This document shows positions 42,926 through 54,279 of a DNA stretch of 64,000 nt, piece after piece. The stretch's first letter is position 1. Every line of letters begins with the position of its first letter. The stretch is taken from contig AP026545.1 of assembly GCA_026075535.2 (NCBI GenBank), positions 4,278,001 through 4,342,000 on the forward strand, in the 5' to 3' direction. The position numbers and the translations under genes are program-made. Origin of the DNA: Tricholoma matsutake (taxonomy: Eukaryota; Basidiomycota; Agaricomycetes; Agaricales; Tricholomataceae). The notes beneath the pieces are model-generated. The model ran no database searches, was not told the origin of the DNA, and worked only from the letters and a program-made list of their open reading frames with translations.

Positions 42926-45134
42926 GACAGTGCTGGGTGCAGGGAACAGTGGCAGCATGCTGGATAGATCTGTTGTGGTGTGGTGCACAAGTTGGCATGA
43001 TGAGCGAGTTACAGAACATATTGCGAGTGGGGGGATGATGGTGGCCTCGAGGGCAGGAGGTGGTCCAGGTGTGGGGAACTGTGTTTTGATGAGGCATGGA
43101 TGACAGTGGAGCTGGTGTTTTTGTGTGTGACATGGCAGGGGTGTGAGCTGAGCTGAGGGGTGCTGGGGTAGGCAGGCAGTGAACAGGGCATACAGGGTGA
43201 ATGGGGGCGTCCCTAGATGCAGACGGGATCATTAGTGATGTGGCAGGAGCATAGAGTGTAGGTGGCAGTGAGACGGTGTGTTCACAGCTGAGTTGGGGTG
43301 AACAGGGGCAGATGGGTGGTGAACAGAGGTGTTCTGGTGAGTCTGGTAGTCTATTCCATTGTTTTAGAGCTGCAGCTTTCAGTTCAGAGTGGGGCAGGGC
43401 CGGGGAATGGGCCATTGTCAATGATGATGTGGCCATTGCACTAGGTGGTTCAAGGTGTGTAATGGGGAACAGTGGGACAGGCTGGGGAGAGCTAGGTGGT
43501 ACCGGAGAGTCAGCTCCAGGGAAACGAGCCTAAAAAAATAGTTCGACACTGCAATGGCGTTGAACACCAGTGGCTAAGGTGAAACAAGGTAGAGGGGGGC
43601 CAAAAAGAGAAAAGAGGGCAGAGGAGAGTCAGCATCAGTGAAACGAGACACAGGGGGGTCCTAAGACATGGAGTGAGGGCTGGGAAGAGGGGCCATCATC
43701 AGAATGAGAGCCTGCAATGCTAAACAACACCAGAGGGGCATTGAATGAGGAGCAGGGGGAGGGGGGTCAACATAACAGGGAGGCAGCAGGTAGAAAATGA
43801 GTGATGGAGACCAAAACAGAGCTGGAGGAAGTATGATAGCTGCTAGGGCTGTGGGTGGTCATAGTTGTTGCAGAAGCCAATGGGCATGGTTTGCAGCATT
43901 TAGCAGGAGTAATTGCTGAGGGCTGCTGTAGGTAGCGAAATGGCATGTTGGTGGGTACACTGGGGTTAGCTGGGGTGCATGGGCAGTGAATGGGCACAGG
44001 CAATGAACAGGGGGTGTCAACAGTTGTCAATGGCATCATCAGTGATGCAGCAAGGGTGTACCACACAGATGATGCCAGAATGGCGCATTTATGGGGGGTC
44101 TGTGGCAAGCTGGGTGGCTGTGATGGGGTTGGCAGTGAATGGGGGGTGTCCCCAGCTGTAGACATCATTGTTGATGACGAGGCAGTGACGTGAGGCACAG
44201 GCGGCGTTTGTGGTGACATGGCAGTGGCAGTGGGCTCGGGGTGCACGACAGGGGACTGGGGCCAAACTGGGGGTGACAGGGGTGTGTGGGGAATGGTACA
44301 GGCTGTTGCTGAGGGAGGTGGAGCTTGTGGGGTTTGTCCATTGAGCAGACAGTGCATTTTGATGAATGCAGTTGCTCGCCGTCTTGAAAATCCATTTCCT
44401 GGACTGTGGATGGTCCTTGTATGTCACTTGGGGCTTAGTGAGTGTTCTCTGGGGTGGTTCCCATCATATGGGTGCTGGATACAGCCCTAGATGCCATTTC
44501 AGAGGTGGTTGTAGCAGGTGTTGTAGCCGTTGGCAGCTGTGATGTGGCAGCAGGACAGAGGGGTTCAGGGCTCAAGAGGAAGAGCTGGGGAATAGGCTGG
44601 GGTGCAGGGGATAGGCCTGGAAGCCAGTGCCTTCATTTGGAAGGTGCTGGTGGTGGTTTTGGAGCAGGGGATGGAGTGGTTGTTGTCAACCAGTTGTTGA
44701 CATTGGCAGCAGCAGTCACATGGTACACGCCGTTGGACTTCTAGGGGTTTCGGAGGGTTCTGGGGTTGTACCTGAGGGTGTATGCAGGTTTGGTTGGGTT
44801 TAGACAGCGGGTTCTCGATGGCTTGTGCAGTCAGTGCAGGTGTTGTCAATGGCAGTGGCGACATGTCTGATGGGGGGATGTGCAGGGTTGGTAATCATTG
44901 TTCTGATGTGTTTGCAGCCAAGTGAGATGCACGAGGTGGAGATGGGGTATAGGTGGTGTATAAATAAGAGTATAATTGACAATAGTTTAGGGAGGGAGTG
45001 CTATTGTTCTGTGTCCGGTGTGAAAAAAAAAATGACCATTTTGGAAATTTCAGGGTCAGCGGGGTAAAGAAAAGATGTGCGTCATGAGAGAGAGAGTACT
45101 AGAGTGTGGATAGTAAGTTCATTATAAAAAAAAG

Positions 45135-45316
45135 TGGAAGGAAGCTGGAGCTTCCAACACTCAGGGACCAAGAACTATAAGGAACTTAGTATATTCGAGA
45201 GAAAAAACTAAAATACAATACAAGTACTCAAAGTGTAGACTATATACTACTGGAGTAACATATGATAACAGGTGCAGATGTAGATAAGGAATGCTGATGT
45301 AAAAGACACTCTTACA
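45135..45316 (-). repeat. TRIM-like element 5' LTR
   Basis: 182 bp, near-identical to the one at 42531. Confidence 0.88.
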
Positions 45317-45618
45317 CCCTGGTTCCTCAAATCCTGCAGGCTGTTGCATATATTGTATTTTGTCGTCTGGGAGTAGGCCATAGAGAAAAGCAGTTTTTAT
45401 ATTGATTTGTTGTGGGTCCCATCTGAGAGAGGCGGCAATATGTAAGAGAATATACCAAGATTCTATGTGTGCAGTTGGTGAGGTAGTTTTCATATAGTCC
45501 TTGCCATAAATTTGCTCATGGCCTCTGAAAACTAGGCATACTTTCCACCTAACAGCAGTGCCCACCTCATCATGTTTGGTTTGGAAAACAGGTTTCCCTT
45601 GTCTAATACACTTCCCTT
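45317..45618 (-). pseudogene. pol: Copia-1 reverse transcriptase, N-terminal part
   Basis: Minus strand: GHEQIYGKDYMKTTSPTAHI, IAASLRWDPQQINIKTAFLY and GLLPDDKIQYMQQPAGFEEP are the copia RT fingers/palm motifs, with Asn for the Asp of DVKTAFL. The reading is interrupted downstream by the TRIM-like element at 45316 and upstream by the MITE at 45627. Confidence 0.85.
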
Positions 45619-45626
45619 GTGAAACT

Positions 45627-46104
45627 TGGTGCTTTGAGGTCCAGTCCGGTCCAGTTTTTTTACCCTTTTGGGACTTGACTGGGACACTCTAAAAAAAACT
45701 GAACTGGACCCTACAGGACCAGTCCACTACAGTTTTTACCAGTTACAAAACTGGTCATTACTACTACCTCAATCAACAAGGTCATGTGTTTGTTCGCAAA
45801 TACAACCAAATGGCCTGTGCATGGCCACAGGATATAAAAACCCTCACAAAACTGCTCTCAACTTTTGAGGACTCCCTCATTTTAGTTTTATTATACTGTA
45901 TATTAATTTATATATATATATTGGTCCAAGACCGGTCATAACTGGTCTTGGATGGTTGCTTTAATTTGTCTGAGCTTAGTGGACCATAAACCAGACCAGT
46001 GGCTGGACCAGGAGGACCACAACCTATGGTCCTGTAGGACCAGTTACGGTTTGGTTCGGTCTTCAGTCCTTTCCCAGTTCAAAGAACCGGACCTTGAAGC
46101 ACTA
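45627..46104. mobile_element. hAT-like MITE, 478 bp
   Basis: Ends TGGTGCTTTGAGGTCC and, inverted, TAGTGCTTCAAGGTCC, with GGTCC/GGACC subterminal repeats, flanked by an exact 8-bp duplication GTGAAACT (45619-45626 and 46105-46112). The size and lack of coding make it a MITE. It defines the ends of the family represented at 16074-17818, 15091 and 39258. Confidence 0.92.
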
Positions 46105-46112
46105 GTGAAACT

Positions 46113-46837
46113 TTGGAGCATGGTATTAAGTTATAGACCCCCATGTCCTTTAGGGATTTTAATCCATCATGGTATCCATGTTCCCAACATGCAGCATCAG
46201 CTGAGTTCTTGGCCTCATCCCAAGTCTTTGGTTCATCTTCAAATTGAAGTGATTCCGGATCAAAATCCACCATTTCTGAGATCAAGGCCTGAAGTTGATG
46301 TGCCTGATCACCCAGATCAAGATTATTGAATGATTGACAAAGTTCTTCTATGATGTCATGATTGTGATCGGTTGCCAGATTTGGATCAGGATCCAATCTG
46401 GCAGTGACGATGGCAGCCCTATGTTCACGTCGCACCTCTTTGATCTGAGTTGTGCTCTCCTGAGATTCTCATGTAGCGGCTGCAGTTCTTGTGATTGCAG
46501 GGGCACCATTGGGATATTTCTCAGTTGGTATGGGTATACAGGTTGATCGATGAATAGGTTGGGGTAGAGGTTCAGCAATGTTGGGAGTGTGGCAAAACAA
46601 AATCATGAAATGATTCATCATCCTCATCGTTCTGCAAAAGAGGGCCCAGTAACAGTGGTGTGCTCCCAGTGGTGCTAATATTTCCATCCTCCTCTAACAC
46701 AGTAGGCACAGGTGGAGAATGGCCATCATGGCTCTCAAGGAATCTCACATGGTATGAGCTATGGATCTTATGTGTTGTGCAGTTATAACATCAATATGAT
46801 TTTGATTTTGGATCATAACTGATTAAGATGCATTCAA
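46113..46837 (-). pseudogene. pol: Copia-1 pol linker between integrase and RT
   Basis: Minus frames 46435-46113 and 46578-46348 are Asp/Glu- and Gln/Pro-rich (EFNNLDLGDQAHQLQALISE is one frame), as expected for the variable linker, with TWDEAKNSADAACWEHGYHD leading to the RT start. Several frame changes. Confidence 0.55.
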
Positions 46838-47280
46838 TCAACCATTCAAAGATCTTGGGATTATCCTTTTTGGGAATAAGTACAAATGCCTTGCAACTGA
46901 TTTCTCATAGATAAGAGTAATCAGGTTTTCTGCCATACCAGAATTCCCAAGGTGTTGATCCTGCAAGAGAGCAGGTTGTAGTCTTGGCATGTAAATGAGA
47001 TGCTGTGAGATAAAACTCATCCCAGAGGGCAGTAAGCCTGCATAAATTTGCATCATGCATGCTTTAGCTATTAGTGTTCTATGCATTTGCTCAACACAGC
47101 CAATATGGGCAGAAGTGTAAGGGGCCATGAAACATTGATCAGTACCCCATGTTTTCAACCAGTTTTCCATTTTATGGGATTTGAGCTCCCCATTATATGT
47201 GATAAATGTTCCAACTTTGAGTCCCATTTCATTATCTTGAGCAAGTTCCCAAGCTTTGAGTTTAGAGAATGAGTCATCTT
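46838..47280 (-). pseudogene. pol: Copia-1 integrase core
   Basis: GLKVGTFITYNGELKSHKME corresponds to the second catalytic region (D-N-G-E-F, Asp changed to Tyr), and FMAPYTSAHIGCVEQMHRTL to the third (Glu retained in VEQMHRTL). Then comes a degraded C-terminal part. The catalytic residue loss shows the copy is dead. Confidence 0.8.
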
Positions 47281-47284
47281 TATT

Positions 47285-47847
47285 TCATAATGGTATAGAC
47301 CATGGGAAAGATGTGTAGTTGTCTACTATATCCATAATGTAAAGGTTGCCTGCATGCGACTTCACAGCATGTGGTCCAGATAGATCCACCCACACCTTCT
47401 CCAGTTTCCTCATTGCTTTATGGCCTTGTCCATCCTCATGTTTCTTTGGAACCGGTGTTTTTGTCTGTTTGCCAAGAACACATGATTCACATTTGGGCAG
47501 TTTTAGAGGAGAGGTAAGGGGCACACCAGTAAGAGTGCCTTTTTTGGCCATATCCCAGAGAGACTGGTAATTTGCATGACCCAGGCAATGATGCCAAGTC
47601 TCAAGAGTAGGAGACTTGTGGACTGTGAGCATGTGAGCATGTGATCAACAGAGGCAGACTGGATATTGAGCATGTAAAGTTCTTGGATACATAAGTGTGA
47701 ACTATGAGCCCAACAGGTACTAGTATCAAAGTGTGCAATGGCATTTGAGTCATCTGCAAGGGTGCCCACTGAGATCAATCGGACTGCTGAGTTTGGAATA
47801 TAGAGAACATTACATAAGGTGATTGATGCACCTCGGGCTACTCTCAA
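47285..47847 (-). pseudogene. pol: Copia-1 GAG-pre-integrase and integrase N-terminal module
   Basis: Two overlapping minus frames: 47847-47503 (NVLYIPNSAVRLISVGTLAD, protease end) and 47632-47285 (LETWHHCLGHANYQSLWDMA, CESCVLGKQTKTPV, the H-H-C-C zinc module of copia integrase, then KVWVDLSGPHAVKSHAG with the first catalytic Asp). Confidence 0.85.
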
Positions 47848-47919
47848 TTTTATATCTCCAACACCAATGGTGGCAATAGATAAACTGCCAATGCCTTTGA
47901 CAGCATGGGGTGGAATGGG

Positions 47920-48135
47920 TCATAGAGTGAGAAAGTCAGATCTGTCAGGAGATATGTGGATGGTTGCTCCAGAGTTGATAATAAAAGGGAGGTCATCTAG
48001 AGTGATAAGAGAATGGTGTGTCTGGTTAAGGGGCTCAACAGTGAGCATAACATTGGCTAGAGGGGAAGTGTGGTGTTTCCAATCAACAGTGGTAGTATGC
48101 TCCTCCTCAACAGCAACCCAACCCTCATACTCCAT
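47920..48135 (-). pseudogene. pol: Copia-1 aspartic protease
   Basis: HHSLITLDDLPFIINSGATI followed by HISPDRSDF is the copia protease motif, with Asn for the catalytic Asp of DSGAT. Confidence 0.8.
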
Positions 48136-48163
48136 TGCATCAGTGGATTCAACAGGTAAAGGA

Positions 48164-48541
48164 TCATGACCAAGTCCTGCAAATTCTGGTGCAGGCGGGG
48201 TCGATCATGATGGTGAAGGTGCATCCATTAATATCCTTAATGGTAATGGGGATCTTGGGGGTGCTAGCAGACAGTGGCTTCTTCTCACATGTAGCCCTGC
48301 AAGCAGCTATTGACTCCTCAAGTGATTTACTGGCCATACCACCACCAGCTTTAATGCAGTACTGCTTAGTGAAGTTAGTGTGCCCCAGCTTCCCGCAGTT
48401 CATGTTTGTGCAAGTTGGTGCATTAGGGGATTTGGAAGACTTGGGTTGTGCCACGAGCACAATGTGAGATTTAGAATCATTGCACTGATCATTCTCAAGT
48501 AAAGACTGCTCATTCTCCAGGAGTAGATGAATATCTTTAGA
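48164..48541 (-). pseudogene. gag: Copia-1 gag, C-terminal part with knuckle remnant
   Basis: YGSKDIHLLLENEQ, then CTNMNCGKLGHTNFTKQYC, a CCHC zinc knuckle of the type CxNxNCxKxGHxxxxC, then IKAGGGMASKSLEE and ISAC-like residues. The 158-bp MITE at 48542-48699 interrupts it upstream. Confidence 0.8.
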
Positions 48542-48699
48542 CCCATATTGGAGTAGGGTGTTTGGGCACCTACTCCAGGTAGTCACGTGATCACATAGTC
48601 AGTAGAGAGTCACACATGTACATAGAGTAACTCACACTATCACTATCACTGTCCCTGCCATAGCTATAGGCAGGAGACTCACTACGTCTCCAATATGGG
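48542..48699. mobile_element. Short MITE, 158 bp
   Basis: Perfect 12-bp terminal inverted repeats CCCATATTGGAG and CTCCAATATGGG flank a sequence shared with 18866-19011. It interrupts copia-1 gag. The target duplication is not clear. Confidence 0.65.
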
Positions 48700-48876
48700 G
48701 CTTCAGTAGTTGATGCGGTGATGTCTCAAGAAATAATGGAATGAGCATGGGGGAAATTGTCACTAAGTGAATTGAGGAGAGCAATGCAGCAGAGGAGGTC
48801 AGGCTTTATGTTGCCTATGGCAAAGGTTCATTCTATTAACGTGCAAATCTTTTCTGTCATTTTAGGGAGTGGCATG
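48700..48876 (-). pseudogene. gag: Copia-1 gag, middle part
   Basis: The minus-strand reading contains TFAIGNIKPDLLCCIALLNS and LSDNFPHAHSIIS with two stops, the UBN2-like gag core of copia elements. It ends at the GCATG target duplication of copia-2. Confidence 0.75.
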
Positions 48877-49150
48877 TGTTGAAATTAATCCCAGTGATGC
48901 ATGCTGTATACATGAGGCAATACATGCAGCATACGCATGTTACTGCGCTTACTGCGCATACATGCGGTAAACACATTCCTGAGTCATGTGACATCCTTAT
49001 TATTATGTATATAAGGAGAACCTGTACCGTAGTAGGAATATAGTGTTCTTACCTCTGCTAACCCTAGCTGTAAGTCTAAGTAAACCCCAGGTAGGTTGTA
49101 AGGAATGTGTTGTCTCTTCCACTGTGCAGCGTATATAGTCTGCTCCAACA
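48877..49150 (+). repeat. Copia-2 5' LTR
   Basis: 274 bp. Contains an ATGCATGC-rich stretch with several GCATAC/ACATGCGG short repeats and a TATATAAGG box at about 49008. Confidence 0.95.
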
Positions 49151-49378
49151 GGTTATGGGCCCTGCTGGGCACGTCGCGAACGCGCCTTAATTGGCTGCGA
49201 ACGACGTTGACTTCATCGTCTCCAAATTATAACCTTGCGCTCCCTGCGAGCTGCACATAAAACCTAGGTTGACTAGGGTTAACCACTCTGAAGGAATGTT
49301 TTCTCCTGAGAACGTTAAACGTGTTTTATTGAGTAAAAAGACTGATTGAGCGCTTTTAACAGCTGCCACCACAAAATC

Positions 49379-50290
49379 ATGTCTTCAACTCTTGAGAAAC
49401 TCGTTCAAACTTTCAACGGATCAAATTACATTCAATGGGCCGACTCAATGAAGGTGTGGCTCAGGTCTCAGGGCCTCTGGCAAATAACTAGCGGGGCGGA
49501 GCAAAAACCGCCCCCGGTGCCTCCCTTGACGGCGACGAACGCTACTTTGGTAGCGGATGCTAATGCCAAGCTCCAGACCTGGAGCAACAAAAATGACCAG
49601 GCCATTGGTAGCCTAGTGCTCCGCCTGGCCCCCTCCATTCGGCAGCATGCCAACTCAAAGGACACTGCTGAGGAGGTGTGGGATCTCATCCGTACTGATT
49701 ATGGTGTGGACGGCCCCTCCCAAGTCTTCGCGGACTTTAGGTCCGCAATAGCGATCAAGATCCCGGCTGCAAACCCCGCACCGGAGATTGCTAGAATGGC
49801 AGACAAATTTGAGTGCCTTACGGCTGCTAACGTCGCCATCCCCGAGCTAGTGCAAGCAATGATTCTACTTGCTGCGATGCTGCGCGAGTACGATTCCTTG
49901 TCCGCAATGGTCCTTAACACGACCGCTACTAGCGCCTTGACATTTAAACATGTCAAGGACTCCATTGTCGCTGAAGCCTCAAGGCGCACAGCAGTAGGAA
50001 AGCCTGCTGGCCAGCCTCAGGCCAACAAACTTTCTGCTGTTAAGCGCAAAGGGGGAAACCCCAAATGGCAGCCCAAAGAAGGGCAAAACAGCAACGGAGA
50101 CTCATCCCGAAAGCATGGACGACGTGGGGACAGAAAGACTAAGGAGGAGAAGCCGAAGGATAAACATACCCACCTTGCCTCCAAAGCCTATACCACCATA
50201 AATGGTAATGGCACCATCATACCGCCGATGCCGCTTATACAGCGCATCGAAAGACGTGAACACACTCCCACAAGGGATCCTCACCGCTGA
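49379..50290 (+). pseudogene. gag: Copia-2 gag
   Basis: From the first ATG after the 5' LTR (49379): MSSTLEKLVQTFNGSNYIQW followed by ADSMKVWL is the usual DUF4219/UBN2 start of copia gag. VWDLIRTDYGVDGPSQVFAD and LAAMLREYDSLSAMVLNT fill the core. A basic Lys/Gly-rich tail follows; I do not see a CCHC knuckle. TGA at 50288 is a CGA-type loss; the frame then runs on through another TGA at 50435 into the protease. Confidence 0.92.
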
Positions 50291-50527
50291 CCGCCTGCAC
50301 AGGCATATACGGGCGCGGCCTCTACCTCTCGTTCGGTTTATGCCGAATATCAGCAAGCTCGAGACACCCTCGAGCAAATGCAACTTCCGCGCAGCGCAAA
50401 AAATCTGCGACCGCTGGAAGAGCACCTGACGGTGTGAGAAGGAAAGAGAAGAAGGATAGAACCAGAACCCGAGTCTAGGATCGAGGAGGTAGAAGACGAT
50501 ACCGTCTCCCTCGGATCTGAACCTCCG

Positions 50528-52300
50528 GTGTCTGATGAGGAAGTGTGGAAAGCTGTCGACGAAATGCTTGTCGATGAACCCCTTGATACAGGGGCGTATG
50601 ATGACAGGTCAGTCCTTTTCCCTGCCACAAGCACTAAGATTAATATTCCTATGAATACAGCGAACTTTTCATGTGAAATTTTACCACTATTAAATGTATC
50701 ATGGAATTATTTAGATCTTAATATATGTGCTATGTGTGCAAAGGGAGATTGTAAGAAAGGTGCCGACTGGATCATGGATTCAGGCGCATCAAAACACTTC
50801 ACTGGTGAAATAAAAGATTTCGCTTCTTACGAGCCTTTACCGAGAAAGGACTCTACCTTGGTCCAAACGGCCACTGGTACTACTCATATAGTAGGAAAAG
50901 GAACAGTCTTCATTAAACACCAGGTAGTATGTCATGGGAAGTCAGAGACACGTGAAACGCGGTTATACCCCGTCTACTACATACCCGACATTAATACTCG
51001 ATTGATGTCAATGGGGGTCTTTTTACAAGACGGAAGTGATGTGCGTGGTTCCTCCACACACATTTCATTTATCGAGCATGGAAACCCAATCATGCATTGT
51101 GTCCCTCTAAGGAGGAATGACACGATCTATTGGGCTTGAACTCATATATTGAGCACCAAAAAGGTTAATGTCGCGACTATTTATGTTGCTGACTACTTGA
51201 CTTGGCATAGGCGACTTGGACACCCATCCAAAGAGGTGCTAGGGAAAATGCCTAAAAGCACCATAAAATTCCCAAAGAATTTAATTATTCCTAAAGACAA
51301 AATTATATGTCCAGGGTGTGCAGAAGGGAAAATGACCTCAAAATCTTTTCCCGAGTCAGACTCATGAGCTGACAAATCCTTTGAATTAATACATTCCGAC
51401 CTAAAGGAACTCCCGGTACTATCATACCACAAACATAAATACTTCATTGTATTTCTGGATGACAAAACGTCACATATTTGGGTCCAATGTCTCAGAAAGA
51501 AATCTGACGCTGCTGCAGCGATTAGACAATTTCAAGCGATGGCTAAAACCCAATATGGCGCTACAATCAAGCGCTGGCATGTCGATCCAGGGGGGGAGTT
51601 CAAGGATCGTGAGCTACAAAAACAGCTCAAGGACTTAGGCATCAAAATAGAGATGTCTGCACCCCACATTCATCAACAGAACAGGCGCGCAGAGTGCGCC
51701 ATAAGGACAATAATGGAAAAGTCACAAACCTTGCGATTCACTGCTTGTCTACCACAATCATGGTGGGAATTTTGCATAGAACATGCAACACATTTATACA
51801 ACCGAACCCCAATAAGGCGCCTGAAATGGCTGACACCTTTTGAGGACCTGACAAAGGTCCGCCCAGATCTAAACAATCTGAAGGTCTTCGGTTGCGGTGC
51901 TTATGTCTATCTACCAAAGGAAAAACGTCCAACAACATTATCTCCTCGATCGGAGTTAATGACGTACCTTGGAGTAGAAGATGGCATTAAAGCATATCGT
52001 TTCATGCGACAAAATGGCGCAATATTCATTGGTGCCATGGCACTATTTGATGAAACGATGTTCCCATGCTGTCCTGGAGCTAAAACTCCTGCCAAGACAG
52101 ACCTTGGTGATTTTCCACCTCCAGAACCAGAAGATGATGACCACTCATCTGGAACGGATGGCGATGACCCTATACCGCCACAAAATCCGCCCCTTCCTCC
52201 ATCATCAGAAGATGATGATGATGATTTACCAAGTGAGCAAAAGGCGCATGACGATGCGACTAACGCTCCTCCTCCGCCGCCTCCAGTTAACACTGAGGAC
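50528..52300 (+). pseudogene. pol: Copia-2 protease, pre-integrase and integrase
   Basis: Same frame as gag. Protease: GADWIMDSGASKHFTGEIKD. Pre-integrase zinc module: YLTWHRRLGHPSKEV and ICPGCAEGKM. Integrase core: FELIHSDLKELPVLSYHKHK (first Asp), WHVDPGGEFKDRELQKQL (second Asp), HQQNRRAECAIRTIMEKSQT (Glu). TGA at 51137 and 51365 replace Arg. The C-terminus grades into an Asp/Pro-rich linker. Confidence 0.93.
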
Positions 52301-53600
52301 TTTCATCCAAGACGTGAAGATCAACAGGAATGGCAGCAATTGCCCCGTCGATCAGGCAGGCAGAGGAAAATCCCAAACCGTCCCGGCAATACCTATGGAG
52401 AACAGCGACTCCCCTCTGACATAGAGAGAGACATTGCGCATGATCAATATTGGAAGAAGTCTGTGGGTCAAGATTCGGATCATAACCGAACACGACCACG
52501 ACCTCAACAGCAAGAACCAGTTGCTGGACTGAGTTTGGCACCCCACGAGAGTGTGCCCGATTCCAATAATCAAGAACATGATTACCCAATGGGGGAACCG
52601 GACGAAGCAGGTTATATTAAAGAGATAACCAAGGAAGGTGGAGATGAGCTTATCCGCTGGCTGTTATCAAAAGCAGTCACACCATCAAGCGGAAAAAGCC
52701 TAGTTCCAAACCAATTTCGCAATATTGCGCGCCTACCCCGGCAGCAGCAACTTGAGTGGAAACAGGCTTGTCGTGAAGAGTTAGAGGCTCTTCGCAAGCA
52801 ACAAGTCTATGATATCGTCGATCTTCCACATGATTGGAAAATGATCAAAAATAGATGGGTTTTCTCCATGAAATCGGACGGAAGAAAATGAGCCAGACTC
52901 GTGGCCAAAGGCTTTTCACAAGTCGAAGGTGTTGACTTTGATGAGATTTTCTCACCAGTAGTCCGCTATGAGACTGTACGCCTCATGTTTGCCCTTGTGT
53001 CTCTAGAAGGCATGTATATGACTGGTCTAGATGTAAAAACCGCATTTTTATATGGCAAACTTGATGAGGAGATCTATATGGATCAACCCGAGGGTTTCAG
53101 ACTCGAGGGTAAAGAGCGCAAAGTAATGCGCTTACGCCGAGCATTGTATGGCCTTAAACAGGCTTCACTAGCATGGTGGAAAGAGCTAGAGGCATTTATG
53201 CGCACCATTGGGTTTGTGCGCGCCAGCTCCGATGCCGGCATCTTCATACACAAGGATCCTAAGACAGGCAGCATCATTATTGTGCTAGTCTATGTTGACG
53301 ATGGCTTGTTCATGGGCAAGAACAAGAAACTTGTGGATGAAAAGAAGAATGCTTGCCTGAAGCATTGGGAGTGCCGTAGTACTGAAAAAGTCACGGAATT
53401 CTTAGGCATGCGCGTCACCCAGACCGCTACAAAAGTCAAACTCGATCAAACAGAATATCTCGCCAAAGTGCTCGAGAGGTTCAAGATGACAAATGCCAAA
53501 GTTGCCCCCACTCCGCTCCCGACTGGCTACAAACCGTCGGAGAACACAGCGACGCCAAACGCGGCGCTTAGATCGAAATATCAGTCTGTGATCGGATCTT
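52301..53600 (+). pseudogene. pol: Copia-2 reverse transcriptase
   Basis: LEWKQACREELEALRKQQVY and KMIKNRWVFSMKSDGRK start the domain. A TGA at 52889 stands exactly where K-R-A-R-L-V-A-K has Arg. Then come VAKGFSQVEGVDFDEIFSPV, TGLDVKTAFLYGKLDEEIYM, ALYGLKQASLAWWKELEAFM and the catalytic YVDD at 53291-53302, all intact. It ends in the connection RSKYQSVIGSLLYLMLRTRP. Confidence 0.95.
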
Positions 53601-54247
53601 TATTGTATCTGATGCTCAGAACGCGACCTGATATTGCTTACACGGTAATCAAGATGTCGCAATTCTTGGCTAATCCTAGCCAAGAACATCTAGACAAAGC
53701 AATGTACATAATGCACTATCTGGTGGGAACCCAGAAGTACAGTATAGTCTATGATGGAGATAAATCCGAGGGGCTGCAGGCCTTCACAGATTCTGATTGG
53801 GCAGCTGACACTGTCAAGCGCCGATCTACAACGGGTTACTTTGCTACTCTGGTGAGTGGCATTGTGTGCTGGCAGTCCCGTTTACAAAAAACTGTAGCAC
53901 TGTCATCCACAGAAGCCGAATATATGGCTCTCTCCAACACTTGTCAGCAGATAGTGTGGATAGAGTCCTTATTCCAGGAACTTGGATATACACTGAAGCG
54001 CGTACCAATCTGCGCTGATAATCAGGGATCCATCTTTATTGGATCAAATCCAGTTCAGGAAAGAAGGACCAAACATATAGACATTCGCTACCACTACACC
54101 CGCGAATGCATAGAAAATGACAAAGTCACAGTCGTTTTCATTCCTGGAAGTGATAATCCGGCTGACATGTTCACAAAGAACCTTGGCGCCGTCCTATTCA
54201 GGAAATTTAGAGACTCTCTCAGAATTACTTTCAAGATTCAAACTTAG
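53601..54247 (+). pseudogene. pol: Copia-2 RNase H
   Basis: LQAFTDSDWAADTVKRRSTT (first Asp), VALSSTEAEYMALSNTCQQI (Glu), CADNQGSIFIGSNPVQERRT (Asp) and KHIDIRYHYTRECIEND, followed by DNPADMFTKNLG. All catalytic residues are present. The natural stop TAG follows at 54245. Confidence 0.95.
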
Positions 54248-54279
54248 CTGCTTAGAGCGCTGTACAGTTTGAGGGGGGG

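Larger units (their letters stand above)
42531..45316 (-). mobile_element. TRIM/LARD-like non-autonomous LTR element, 2786 bp
   Basis: Direct LTRs at 42531-42713 and 45135-45316 (183 and 182 bp), TG...CA ends and an exact TSD CCCTG (42526-42530, 45317-45321) prove an LTR-type insertion into copia-1. On the minus strand the LTR is TGTAAGAGTG...CTTCCTTCCA and is preceded by AGTATGAGAGAG, a polypurine-like tract. The interior encodes no gag or pol; it is C-rich with a 17-bp repeat (CAACACCCCATCATTGT type) at about 42851-42925. A truncated relative lies at 10909-13272. Confidence 0.88.

Noticed and set aside
42840..44357. Pro/Thr/Ser-rich minus-strand open frames as secreted or mucin-like proteins
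   Set aside because: They lie within the TRIM-like element, frames change often and the older copy does not keep them open.
49379..54247. TGA read-through or TGA recoding as an explanation for the five in-frame TGA codons of copia-2
   Set aside because: TGA codons are scattered, replace Arg (not Trp or Sec), occur equally in gypsy elements, and the intact host gene at 57965 uses TGA as its stop. CpG decay explains them.
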